In this document: piece by piece, positions 15,474-23,702 of the stretch
Layout of the letters: each line of letters opens with the position of its first letter
Numbering within the stretch: the stretch's first letter is position 1
Source: an uncultured Bacteroidales bacterium
Lineage (GTDB): Bacteria; Bacteroidota; Bacteroidia; Bacteroidales; UBA932
Assembly (NCBI GenBank): GCA_937900465.1
Contig: CALCEJ010000073.1
Coordinates: 1 to 28,789, forward strand
Direction of reading: 5' to 3'
Length of the DNA stretch: 28,789 nt
Program-made: the position numbers and the translations under genes
The notes under the pieces: generated by a model
The model's input: only the letters and a program-made list of their open reading frames with translations
Told to the model about the DNA's origin: nothing
Database searches by the model: none

Positions 15474-15481
15474 TAATTTTG
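15474..15481 (+). promoter_or_regulatory. -7 box of mazG
   Basis: TAATTTTG matches TAnnTTTG and ends 5 bases before the mazG ATG at 15487, predicting an almost leaderless message. No TTTG lies at the standard distance; the expected -33 region falls in the CoA-transferase -7 box 12 bases away on the other strand. Confidence 0.6.
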
Positions 15482-15486
15482 CGTCT

Positions 15487-16266
15487 ATGCATTCAAAGGA
15501 AGAAAAACTCGAGGCCTTTTCGCGGCTTCTTGACATTATGGACACCCTCCGAGAGAAATGCCCGTGGAATGCGGCGCAGACTTTCGAGTCCATCCGCCCG
15601 CTTACCGAAGAAGAAGTCTATGAACTGTCCGATTCCATCATCGAGGGTAATCGTGAAGCGACAGCGAAGGAGATAGGCGACCTTCTGTACCATATGGTGT
15701 TCTATGCCCGCATCGGCGAGGAGGAAGGAGCATTCGATATCGCTGATTCCATAAACAGGGTATGCGACAAGATGGTCTTCCGCCATCCCCACGTTTTCGG
15801 GCCCGGGGCGGGGAAGGAGACCTCCGCGAAGGAGATTGCGGACACGTGGGAACTGGTCAAGGCGAAGGAAAAGGACGGCAACAAACGCGTGATGGACGGA
15901 ATCCCGAGGACGATGCCGGCGCTCCTGAAAGCCCTTTCGATGCAGGAGAAGGCGCGGGGATGCGGATTCGACTGGGAAAAGAAGGAAGATGTCTGGGACA
16001 AGGTCCGCGAGGAATACGAGGAGGTCGCGGAGGCTGACGAGGCCCATCTGGAAGAAGAGTTCGGAGACCTCCTTTTCGCCGTCATCAACGCAGCGAGGCT
16101 TTACGGTGTCGATCCCGAAACCGCCCTGAACCGGAGTTCGGAGAAGTTCCGCCGCCGTTTCACCTGGCTCGAGGAGCAGACGATAAGGAAAGGCCGCAGC
16201 CTCCGGGACCTTACACTGCCCGAGATGGACGCAATCTGGGACGAGGCCAAGAGCCTTGGAATGTAA
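15487..16266 (+). CDS. mazG: Nucleoside triphosphate pyrophosphohydrolase MazG
   Basis: Hydrolyses NTPs or dNTPs to the monophosphate and pyrophosphate, a house-cleaning enzyme of the cytoplasm. 259 residues, a full two-domain MazG. The first domain has E42-E43-x2-E46 and E62-x2-D65 (EEEVYELSD, KEIGDLL); the second has E175-E176-x2-E179 and E191-x2-D194 (EEYEEV, EEFGDLLF). The linker contains HPHVFG. The start is supported by family-typical EEKLEAFSRLLDIMDTLREK and CPWN right after it. It is divergent from the CoA-transferase operon and followed after 42 bases by prfA, which has its own promoter box. Confidence 0.95.
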   Translation: MHSKEEKLEAFSRLLDIMDTLREKCPWNAAQTFESIRPLTEEEVYELSDSIIEGNREATAKEIGDLLYHMVFYARIGEEEGAFDIADSINRVCDKMVFRHPHVFGPGAGKETSAKEIADTWELVKAKEKDGNKRVMDGIPRTMPALLKALSMQEKARGCGFDWEKKEDVWDKVREEYEEVAEADEAHLEEEFGDLLFAVINAARLYGVDPETALNRSSEKFRRRFTWLEEQTIRKGRSLRDLTLPEMDAIWDEAKSLGM

Positions 16267-16281
16267 TAACGTTTTTTTTCG

Positions 16282-16289
16282 TATCTTTG
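16282..16289 (+). promoter_or_regulatory. -7 box of prfA - queF
   Basis: TATCTTTG, an exact TAnnTTTG match, ends 19 bases before the prfA ATG at 16309. The upstream TTG at 16256-16258 is 23 bases away, longer than ideal. An eight-T run (16272-16279) lies between. Confidence 0.65.
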
Positions 16290-16308
16290 CAACCCTAACT
16301 GAAAAGGT

Positions 16309-17403
16309 ATGGCAGACAACAATACCCTGCTGGAGAAAGTCTTAAGCCTTCAGGACAAGTATGCAAAGCTGGAAAGCCAGCTCGCAGACCCTGAAGTGAT
16401 AGCTGATATGAAAAGATTTGTCCAGCTGAACAAGGACTACAAGGAACTCCAGCCCATTATCAAGGCCGGTCTGGAATACAAGAGGATGCTCGAGGAGTAC
16501 GCCTCCGCGAAGGACATTCTCCTGAACGAGAAGGACGAAGACCTGAGGGAAATGGCCCGTGAGGAGATTTCAGAGATTGAGCCCAAACTCCCTGAGATGG
16601 AACAGAACATCAAGCTTCTGCTGATTCCGGCTGATCCTGACGACAGCAAGAACGCGATGGTGGAAATCCGCGGCGGCACCGGCGGCGACGAGGCCGCTAT
16701 CTTTGCCGGAGACCTCTTCCGTATGTATCAGCACTTTGCGGAGAGAAGGGGATGGAAGCTCGAAGTTTCCGACCAGGCTCCCGGTACGGCCGGCGGTTTC
16801 AAGCAGATCGTTTTCAAACTCTCCAGCACCCAGGACGGCGTGTACGGCGTTATGAAATACGAATCCGGCGTCCATCGTGTCCAGAGAGTCCCTCAGACGG
16901 AGACCCAGGGCCGTATCCAGACATCTGCCGCATCGGTTGCCGTATTCCCGGAAGCCGGCGAATTCGATATCGAGCTGAATCCCGCCGATATCCGTAAGGA
17001 CCTCTTCTGCGCATCCGGTCCCGGCGGCCAGGGCGTCAACACAACCTATTCTGCCGTACGTCTTACCCACATCCCTACCGGAATCGTCGTCCAGTGCCAG
17101 GAAGAGCGTTCCCAGCTGAAGAACCTTGACCGCGCGATGGAGGAGCTTCGCAGCCGTGTGTACAATATGGAACACCAGAAGTACCTTGACAGCATTGCCG
17201 CAAAGCGCAAGACTATGGTCTCCACCGGCGACCGTTCCGCTAAGATCCGGACCTACAACTACCCTCAGGGTCGTGTAACGGACCACCGTATCGGTTGGTC
17301 GATGTATAATCTGCCCGTGTTTATGGACGGCGACATCCAGGAGTGCATAGACCAGCTCCAGATCGCTGAAAATGCGGAGCGCCTCAAAGAAGCAGGAGAC
17401 TGA
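16309..17403 (+). CDS. prfA: Peptide chain release factor 1
   Basis: Recognises UAA and UAG stop codons and triggers peptide release. 364 residues, the usual length. The stop-codon tripeptide is PQT at 195-197 (HRVQRVPQTETQGR), the PxT form of RF1 rather than the SPF of RF2. The peptidyl-hydrolysis motif GGQ is at 239-241 (ASGPGGQGVNTTYSAVRLTH). The N-terminal helical domain and central EIRGGTGGDEAAIFA block are complete. The stop codon shares one base with the queF start (TGATG), so queF is probably translated by re-initiation. Confidence 0.97.
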   Translation: MADNNTLLEKVLSLQDKYAKLESQLADPEVIADMKRFVQLNKDYKELQPIIKAGLEYKRMLEEYASAKDILLNEKDEDLREMAREEISEIEPKLPEMEQNIKLLLIPADPDDSKNAMVEIRGGTGGDEAAIFAGDLFRMYQHFAERRGWKLEVSDQAPGTAGGFKQIVFKLSSTQDGVYGVMKYESGVHRVQRVPQTETQGRIQTSAASVAVFPEAGEFDIELNPADIRKDLFCASGPGGQGVNTTYSAVRLTHIPTGIVVQCQEERSQLKNLDRAMEELRSRVYNMEHQKYLDSIAAKRKTMVSTGDRSAKIRTYNYPQGRVTDHRIGWSMYNLPVFMDGDIQECIDQLQIAENAERLKEAGD

Positions 17404-17858
17404 TGAGAAACCCCAGTGAACTGAACGCTCTCGGGAACAAGGTTCCCTACAGCGAGAATTACGCGCCGGAGGTTCTTGAGACCTTCGAAAACCAGCATCA
17501 GGACAATGATTACTGGGTACGTTTCAATTGTCCTGAATTCACGACACTCTGCCCTATTACCGGCCAGCCTGACTTCGCGGAGATCCGTATCAGCTACGTC
17601 CCGGATGTCAAGATGGTGGAGTCAAAGTCCCTGAAACTCTACCTTTTCAGCTTCCGGAGCCACGGTGATTTCCACGAGGACTGTGTCAATACGATTATGA
17701 AGGATCTCATCCGTCTGATGGATCCGAAGTACATAGAAGTGACCGGATTCTTCACTCCCCGCGGAGGAATCTCAATCTATCCTTACGCAAATTACGGCCG
17801 TCCCGGTACGAAGTGGGAGGAACTTGCCCGTGAGCGCTTCGCCGCCCACGACGAGTAA
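17403..17858 (+). CDS. queF: NADPH-dependent 7-cyano-7-deazaguanine reductase QueF
   Basis: Reduces the nitrile preQ0 to the amine preQ1, feeding the queuosine pathway that QueA (at the left of this window) later uses. 151 residues, the short single-domain (type I) QueF. Catalytic Cys50 and Asp57 lie in TTLCPITGQPDF, the substrate/NADPH motif ESKSLKLY is at 73-80, and His91 in DFHEDC completes the pocket. The gene starts inside the prfA stop codon with no room for its own promoter or ribosome site. Its stop is 8 bases from the stop of the convergent pncB gene. Confidence 0.97.
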   Translation: MRNPSELNALGNKVPYSENYAPEVLETFENQHQDNDYWVRFNCPEFTTLCPITGQPDFAEIRISYVPDVKMVESKSLKLYLFSFRSHGDFHEDCVNTIMKDLIRLMDPKYIEVTGFFTPRGGISIYPYANYGRPGTKWEELARERFAAHDE

Positions 17859-17866
17859 ACCTTTAC

Positions 17867-19342
17867 TTAGATTTCGAATGACTCTATCTCCCTGATGATA
17901 TTCTCAAGGAGAGCGTTTTTCGTGTTATACAGGTCGTCGGAGATGTCAACCTTGAAGTAGTGGGGGTTGATAAGTCTCCTTTCAGCAGGGGAGAAGCGCA
18001 TCAGGTTGTCCTTGTAGAAGGCTTTTTTCTCGAGGAGAGTGTGGGCGGGGGCGACGCGGACCCCGTCCTTTATGACCTGGAGCTGCAACTGGCGGGCGGA
18101 ATAGGCTCCGGCCTCGAAGGTTCGGCTCTTGTAGCGGTCATACTCGTCCCGGACCGTGATTTCCTCTCCGCGGCGGATCGCCGTGTCGAGGGTATCCCCG
18201 CGAAGGCAGGTGACATCCACCTTGTGGAGCCCGTCGCTGTCAATCCTCCAGGTTACCTGGAATCCCGGATTGATGAGCTTTATCCTGTCCTCGGAGCGCT
18301 TGATGACGGGGGTGTCGTCAATCTGGACCAGCTTGTAGACGTTTCCGAAGCAAGGGGCGGCCTTCGATGTCGCAATCGCATCACCGACGCCGTAGGAGTC
18401 GATTTTCGCCCCCTGGCGCTCGAGGTCCGTGATCAGATACTCGTCGAGGGAATTCGTCGCGAAAATCTTGCATCCGGTAAAGCCGTATGAATCCAGCGCT
18501 TTTCGGACTTCTACCGAAAGGTACGCGAGGTCTCCGCTGTCCAGACGGATTCCGTATCCTCCCGGATAGTCATTGTCGATGCCGCAGTCGCGGAATGCCC
18601 GTATGGCATTCTTGACACCGCACCGGAGAGTGTCGTAGGTGTCGATCAGAAGGATGATGTTTTCCCCGCGATGCGTCTTGATATAGTCGCAGAATGCGCG
18701 GTATTCCCCTTCGACCGTGCTCCCGTATGCGGTTACGAAGCTATGGGCCATCGTTCCGGTGGAGGGAACGTTGTTAAAGGCTCCTGTAAGGATGTTGGAG
18801 GAACTGGCGCAACCGGCGATCTGTGCGGCTTTGCCGCCGTAGACGGCGGCCCAGGGACCGTGGGCCCGGCGGGAGCCGAATTCGGAGACGGGATGGTCCG
18901 TGGCGCGGCATACCCTCGATGCCTTGGTCGCGACGGCCATCTGGTGGTTGAGGATGCAGAGCATCGGGGTCTCGAGTATCTGGGCCTCGATCATAGGGGC
19001 TACGACGGTAACGACGGGCTGGTTCGGGAATACGATCTCGCCCTCCCTCATAGCATAGACGGTGCCGGAAAAGCGTAGAGAGGAGAGGTAGCCGCGAAGT
19101 TTCCGGTATTCCTCTCCGGGGATGAACCTCTCGTAGAACTCCTCCGGTTCTCCGCCGAGGGACAGGACCATCTCGATTACCTCCTCCGTACCCGACACCA
19201 CAGCCCAGTTGTTGTTCTCCGGAGCTTTCCTGTAAAACAGGTTGAATACTGCCATATGTCTGTCTATCCCGCAGTCGAGATAGGACTTGGCCATCGTGTA
19301 CTGATATTTGTCAGATACGTACGCGTTCTTTATTGCTTCCAT
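17867..19342 (-). CDS. pncB: Nicotinate phosphoribosyltransferase
   Basis: Joins nicotinate to PRPP to give nicotinate mononucleotide, the salvage entry to NAD. From ATG at 19342 the product is 491 residues, matching the longer form common in Gram-positives and Bacteroidota. Visible marks are DKYQYTMAKSYL near the start, FGSRRAHG at 155-161, STGTMAHSF with the phosphorylated His200, and GYGIRLDSGDL. The frame opens further to 19375, but those residues overlap gltX. With ATG at 19342 there is just one base after the gltX stop (TAATATG). It is the last gene of the long minus-strand run from the division cluster. Its stop lies 8 bases from the convergent queF stop. Confidence 0.94.
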   Translation of the reverse strand: MEAIKNAYVSDKYQYTMAKSYLDCGIDRHMAVFNLFYRKAPENNNWAVVSGTEEVIEMVLSLGGEPEEFYERFIPGEEYRKLRGYLSSLRFSGTVYAMREGEIVFPNQPVVTVVAPMIEAQILETPMLCILNHQMAVATKASRVCRATDHPVSEFGSRRAHGPWAAVYGGKAAQIAGCASSSNILTGAFNNVPSTGTMAHSFVTAYGSTVEGEYRAFCDYIKTHRGENIILLIDTYDTLRCGVKNAIRAFRDCGIDNDYPGGYGIRLDSGDLAYLSVEVRKALDSYGFTGCKIFATNSLDEYLITDLERQGAKIDSYGVGDAIATSKAAPCFGNVYKLVQIDDTPVIKRSEDRIKLINPGFQVTWRIDSDGLHKVDVTCLRGDTLDTAIRRGEEITVRDEYDRYKSRTFEAGAYSARQLQLQVIKDGVRVAPAHTLLEKKAFYKDNLMRFSPAERRLINPHYFKVDISDDLYNTKNALLENIIREIESFEI

Positions 19343-19343
19343 A

Positions 19344-20945
19344 TTATTGTTCTCTTCCGATTTTTTCTGCAGCATAGCCCATCCTCCGGGCGAATTCCCG
19401 CTTTCCTATCATAGAGATTATCGCCGCGATCCCAAGCCCCGAAGCGGAGCCCGTAAGTGCGAGACGGAGACAGTTCATCGTCTTTCCCATAGGATATTCG
19501 CGACTTCGGATATACTCCTCCAGCGCTGGCTCCAGCTCCGCCGCATCCATCGCGCCGGTATAGTACGGGTCCATATCGTCATAACCGAACTCCGCACCGC
19601 TTATCCACTGGCATACCTCGAATGCGTGGTCGTAGTTTTCGAATTTCCAGAACTTCGCGACGTCCTTCTCATCGAACTCCACGGGAGCGGCGAAAAGACA
19701 CTTTGATGCGGTCCAGAGGTCCTTGACGAAGGTTGCCCTTTCTTTTACGAGCGCGACGACCCGGGTGACATACGCCGGGTCGGGATCCTCGACGCCATTA
19801 TCCTTAAGGATGGGGATAAGCAGCCCGGCGAGCTCCTCGTCCGATTTCATCCTAAGGTACTCGCGGTTGTACCACTTCGCCTTGTCCGCATTGAAGCGGG
19901 CTCCGCTTTTGATAACCCTTTCGAGGGAGAAAACGGGAACGAGTTCGTCGATCGTGAACAGCTCCCTGTCGTCGCCGGGGTTCCATCCGAGGAATGCCAG
20001 CATATTCACGAATGCCTCCGGGAAATATCCGTCCTCGCGGTATCCTCGTGACACTTCTCCATCCGGGTTGACCCACCTCAGCGGAAATACCGGGAATCCC
20101 AGCCTGTCTCCGTCCCTCTTGGAGAGCTTACCCTTTCCGTCTGGTTTCAGAAGCAGCGACAGATGGGCGAAACGGGGCATCGTGTCAGTCCATCCGAAGG
20201 CTTCGTAAAGCAGGTAGTGGAGCGGCAGCGAAGGCAGCCATTCCTCTCCGCGGATGACCTCCGTGATTTCCATAAGGTGATCGTCCACGATGTTCGCAAG
20301 GTGGTAGGTGGGGAGCTGGTCAGCCCTTTTCCAAAGGACCTTGTCGTCGAGGGTATTGGTGTTGACCTCGATATGGCCGCGGATAAGGTCGTCCATCCGG
20401 ACTATCCTCCCTTCCGGCATCTTGAACCTTACGGTCCAGTCAGAAGTGGTTTCCAGCAGCCTCTTCACCTCTTCCTCCGGGAGAGTGAGAGAGTTACGGA
20501 GGCTCTTTCGGGTTGTCTGGTTGTAGATGAATGTCTCCTTTGCGGCTTCCGCCTCCGCACGCCTTGATGCGAGTTCCTCCGCCGTGTCGAAGGCATAATA
20601 GGCCCATCCCGCCTCGACCAGCTGTTCAGCATATTTGCGATAAATCGGGCGTCGCTGACTCTGGCGGTAGGGGGCGTGGGGATGACGCTTGGAAGGGGTT
20701 TCGACAACGTTTCCGTCAGCGTCAACTCCCTCGTCCGGAACAATTCCGCACCAGCGGAGAGCCTCGATAATATACTGCTCCGCACCCGGCACGAAGCGGT
20801 TGGAGTCAGTATCCTCGATGCGGAGGATGAAGTCTCCGCCCTTCTGCTTTGCATACAGGTAGTTGTAAAGGGCTGTCCTTACGCCTCCCATATGGAGGGG
20901 ACCGGTGGGGGAGGGTGCGAATCTTACGCGTGTCTTTCTTTCCAT
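19344..20945 (-). CDS. gltX: Glutamyl-tRNA synthetase
   Basis: Charges tRNA-Glu with glutamate. 533 residues, a little longer than the common 470-510 through inserts in the middle. The class I signatures are present: HMGG at 18-21 (the HIGH motif, in APSPTGPLHMGG) and KLSKR at 273-277 (the KMSKS motif). RIEDTDSNRFVPG and TYHLANIVDDHLMEITEVIR are classic GluRS blocks. The C-terminal anticodon-binding part is helical and complete. ATG at 20945 is 3 bases from the ftsZ stop, and pncB begins one base after the gltX stop, so it is embedded in the division operon. Confidence 0.96.
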   Translation of the reverse strand: MERKTRVRFAPSPTGPLHMGGVRTALYNYLYAKQKGGDFILRIEDTDSNRFVPGAEQYIIEALRWCGIVPDEGVDADGNVVETPSKRHPHAPYRQSQRRPIYRKYAEQLVEAGWAYYAFDTAEELASRRAEAEAAKETFIYNQTTRKSLRNSLTLPEEEVKRLLETTSDWTVRFKMPEGRIVRMDDLIRGHIEVNTNTLDDKVLWKRADQLPTYHLANIVDDHLMEITEVIRGEEWLPSLPLHYLLYEAFGWTDTMPRFAHLSLLLKPDGKGKLSKRDGDRLGFPVFPLRWVNPDGEVSRGYREDGYFPEAFVNMLAFLGWNPGDDRELFTIDELVPVFSLERVIKSGARFNADKAKWYNREYLRMKSDEELAGLLIPILKDNGVEDPDPAYVTRVVALVKERATFVKDLWTASKCLFAAPVEFDEKDVAKFWKFENYDHAFEVCQWISGAEFGYDDMDPYYTGAMDAAELEPALEEYIRSREYPMGKTMNCLRLALTGSASGLGIAAIISMIGKREFARRMGYAAEKIGREQ

Positions 20946-20948
20946 TTT

Positions 20949-22199
20949 CTACTTCTTTTCAGTACGGATTCTTCTTATTGCGGGTGTAGCCTCGAGCGGG
21001 GCGATGTTCTCTCCCGGTTCGACGCAGAGGACCGGTTTGTCGCCCGGTGCGAAGCTGAACCTCCGGGTGTTGTCGGAGGAGTTGTAGCCAATCTTTATGC
21101 TGGGGTTTCCTTCCGGGAGCCTCACTTCCTGATTGCTTCTCGGGGTGTCCCAGACATAGCTCTCGTCTATTACGATGATATTACCAAGGTTTACGTCCGT
21201 GATATCGCCGAGCTTGCCCATATCAAAGCCGACGACGATAGCCGTTATGCGGACCTGGTCGTCAATCTCGGGGTCCTCGTCCCAGACGATACCTTTCTTG
21301 AAACGATTTGCGTTTCCGGTGTAGCTGCCGATCATCTGGTCAATCTGCTCAAGTTCCTTCATCTTGAGTCCTTTCTCGTTATTGCCGAAGGTGATGTTGA
21401 TGAGAACGTTCTTAGCCGTTGTAAGGTCGAAGTCGTTCAGGAGCGGGGACTCGAATGCGCCTTTCACCGCCTCCTCAAGACGGCCCGGCCCGGTTCCGAT
21501 TCCGGTGCCCATCAGGGCCATCCCGCTGTCTCTCATCATCTTCGAGACATCCTTGAAGTCCACGTTGATGTATCCCGGCTTGGTTATGACCTCGATGATG
21601 CCGCGGACTGCGGTCGCAAGGACCTCATCGGCCTTGGGGAAAGCCTTCTGGACAAGAGTGTCGCCGTAGAACTCGTAGAGTTTCTCGTTGTTTATGATAA
21701 GCAGGCTGTCCACGTTCTTTTCCAGTTCGTGGATCCCGTCTATGGCCTTGGACTGTGACTCGTTTCCCTCATTCTTGAAGGGGATGGTGACGACTGCGAC
21801 TGTGAGGATACCCCTTTCCTTCGCCATCTTTGCGATGACAGGGGATGCTCCGGTTCCGGTTCCGCCGCCCATTCCCGCGGTTATGAACAGCATCTCAGTG
21901 CCTTCAAGCACCTTTGCGGCTATCTCGTCCTGGGATTCCAGGGCTGCGTTACGGCCTTCGGTAGGGTCCGTGCCTGCGCCAAGTCCCTTGGAGCCCATCT
22001 GGATCTTCACGGGGACCTCGCTTCTGGAGAGCGACTGGGCATCGGTATTGCAGACGATGAAGCTGCAGCCGGATATCTTCTGCGAGAACATATAGTTCAC
22101 GGCATTGCATCCGCCACCGCCTACTCCGATGACCTTAATTATTTCATTCTTCCTTTCCCAACCCATAGGGAAAATGTCCTTGTCAGATTCGAATTGCAT
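20949..22199 (-). CDS. ftsZ: Cell division protein FtsZ
   Basis: Tubulin-like GTPase that forms the division ring. 416 residues. The GTP-binding tubulin signature GGGTGTG is at 111-117, GVGGGGCNAVNYM near 26, and the T7 loop NVDFKDV, which supplies the catalytic aspartate to the next subunit, at 212-218. After the core (to about 330) comes an unremarkable linker and a conserved C-terminal peptide, EATPAIRRIR, which would bind FtsA. A strong ribosome-binding site precedes it. It follows ftsA by 20 bases and is followed by gltX after 3 bases. Confidence 0.98.
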   Translation of the reverse strand: MQFESDKDIFPMGWERKNEIIKVIGVGGGGCNAVNYMFSQKISGCSFIVCNTDAQSLSRSEVPVKIQMGSKGLGAGTDPTEGRNAALESQDEIAAKVLEGTEMLFITAGMGGGTGTGASPVIAKMAKERGILTVAVVTIPFKNEGNESQSKAIDGIHELEKNVDSLLIINNEKLYEFYGDTLVQKAFPKADEVLATAVRGIIEVITKPGYINVDFKDVSKMMRDSGMALMGTGIGTGPGRLEEAVKGAFESPLLNDFDLTTAKNVLINITFGNNEKGLKMKELEQIDQMIGSYTGNANRFKKGIVWDEDPEIDDQVRITAIVVGFDMGKLGDITDVNLGNIIVIDESYVWDTPRSNQEVRLPEGNPSIKIGYNSSDNTRRFSFAPGDKPVLCVEPGENIAPLEATPAIRRIRTEKK

Positions 22200-22209
22200 A
22201 GTCTGTAGT

Positions 22210-22215
22210 CCTCCT
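22210..22215 (-). promoter_or_regulatory. Strong Shine-Dalgarno site of ftsZ
   Basis: On the minus strand AGGAGG lies 10 bases before the ftsZ ATG, within the 20-base ftsA-ftsZ gap. The other start sites I checked here (SRPBCC, pepO, queA, ftsA, murG, pncB, gltX) have no such motif, in line with weak Shine-Dalgarno use in this phylum. The site therefore stands out and may raise FtsZ output relative to FtsA. Confidence 0.7.
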
Positions 22216-22219
22216 GCCG

Positions 22220-23689
22220 TTACTTGTTGCTGTTTTCCTCCTCGTCGTCCTTGTTCATCTCATCGTAGATATTGAGCGTGAAGTTCTTGATGAAATCCCC
22301 CACCGTCTTGGTCCAGGTAACTTTGGACGGAGTCTTCGGCCTCCTCTTCCTTCCCGGCTTCTCCGGTTTTGCAGGCCCTACCGCCTCTCCGAACTCTTCC
22401 TCGCTGATGAGGGTTCCTGTCTTGCCTTTCTCAATCTCTCTGTCCGTGATTTCAGTGACCTTTTCCCCGGGTTCACTCGCGGCTTCCGCTTCTGAAGGGA
22501 CCTCCGGCTTTGTGACGCAGTCCGGCATATGGTCGTCTTTCGCCGCGAGGACCATTCCGATTGCCGATGTCGCGGAAGTGTCATAGATCGCCGCGCCAAC
22601 CTCAGCCGTGAACAGGAATCTCGGGTAGCCGTGGCGGACGTCGTAACCTGACACCTCCTTGAACAGGGTGGTGAGGTTCACCATCGACGCGCCGCCGCCG
22701 GTCAGGACGATTCCGCTTCTGAGGCAGTCCTGAAGGCCGCTCTCCTGGATTTCGTAAAGCACGGCGTCGATTATCTCGCGGCACCTGCTGTCGATAATCT
22801 CTGAAAGATACTTCACGCTGACTTCCTTGTAAGGGTCGCAAAGGCGTATCTGGAGAACCTTTTCGCTGAGGGAGGCCAGCTTTGCGGGAAGACAAGCTCC
22901 GAATTTGAGTTTAATCTTCTCCGCGAGATCCTCGTTGATGGCGCATTCACTCCGGATGTCTCCGGTAATCACCTTGCCGCCGAAGGGGATGGATGCGTAA
23001 TGGCGCATAATCCCGCCCTGATATATTGCGAGCGAAGTGACTCCTCCGCCGATATCCACGAGTGCGACTCCGGAGTCCATTTCGTTTTCATTCAGGACGG
23101 TCTTTGCCACGACGTCCGGAAGGAAGTATTTCTTTGCTATGGCGACTCCGATACTGTTGAATATCTTATCCACGGCGGTAACCGCGCGGCGGTTGCCAAC
23201 AAACACCTTGAAGTTCCCCTCGAGGGTGCTGGACAGCGTTCCGACCACCTGGCTCTCCAGAAGCTGGATATGGTCGTCGATGGAGAAGGACTGGGCTACG
23301 GCGCCGTAAATCGTCTCCTGGGCGGGGTTGTCCAGAGGATAGCTCTCGATAGCCATCTCCTTGAGCTGGTCGATTTCCTCCCCGGTGATATATTCGTCCG
23401 GATCGAATCTTTCGACCTCGGCGGAAGCCGTCTCCTGACGGACCTCGCTCCGGGGAAGTCCGATCACCACCTGAAGAATCTTGATCATCAGCTGGTCTTC
23501 CGCGTCCTTGATCGCTTTCCGAAGGGGCGCGGTCGCTTTCATCGGGTTTGACACGATGGACGCTCTGATTCCGTCCGAGGGAGTCTCCTTGTAGTACACG
23601 ATCTGGACATCGTCTCCCTTTATCCGGGCTACACAGAGTCCGAATTTCGATGTCCCAAGGTCAATTGAAGCAATATATTTCTCTTCCAT
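22220..23689 (-). CDS. ftsA: Cell division protein FtsA
   Basis: Actin-like ATPase that ties FtsZ to the membrane. 489 residues, somewhat longer than E. coli FtsA (420). Visible are the phosphate-1 loop IASIDLGTSKFGLCV at the start, phosphate-2 ALVDIGGGVTSLAIY, and adenosine motif GIVLTGGGASMVN. The extra length is a charged, low-complexity C-terminal region from about 395 to 460 (EPGEKVTEITDREIEKGK, then KPEKPGRKRRPK). Near the end, VGDFIKNFTLNIYDEM is the likely membrane-binding amphipathic helix, followed by an acidic KDDEEENSNK tail. The gene lies 13 bases after ftsQ and 20 before ftsZ. Confidence 0.96.
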   Translation of the reverse strand: MEEKYIASIDLGTSKFGLCVARIKGDDVQIVYYKETPSDGIRASIVSNPMKATAPLRKAIKDAEDQLMIKILQVVIGLPRSEVRQETASAEVERFDPDEYITGEEIDQLKEMAIESYPLDNPAQETIYGAVAQSFSIDDHIQLLESQVVGTLSSTLEGNFKVFVGNRRAVTAVDKIFNSIGVAIAKKYFLPDVVAKTVLNENEMDSGVALVDIGGGVTSLAIYQGGIMRHYASIPFGGKVITGDIRSECAINEDLAEKIKLKFGACLPAKLASLSEKVLQIRLCDPYKEVSVKYLSEIIDSRCREIIDAVLYEIQESGLQDCLRSGIVLTGGGASMVNLTTLFKEVSGYDVRHGYPRFLFTAEVGAAIYDTSATSAIGMVLAAKDDHMPDCVTKPEVPSEAEAASEPGEKVTEITDREIEKGKTGTLISEEEFGEAVGPAKPEKPGRKRRPKTPSKVTWTKTVGDFIKNFTLNIYDEMNKDDEEENSNK

Positions 23690-23702
23690 AGGTCAGGATT
23701 TG

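Noticed and set aside
16247..16279. Hairpin CCAAG-AGC-CTTGG followed by an eight-T run, as a terminator of mazG
   Set aside because: The stem is only 5 bp, lies inside the last mazG codons, and is 12 bases from the T-run, which is too far for an intrinsic terminator.
17854..17867. Perfect inverted repeat AGTAAA-CC-TTTACT spanning the queF and pncB stops
   Set aside because: Too AT-rich and with a 2-base loop, so a poor RNA hairpin; it arises because two TAA stops face each other. Kept only as a note.
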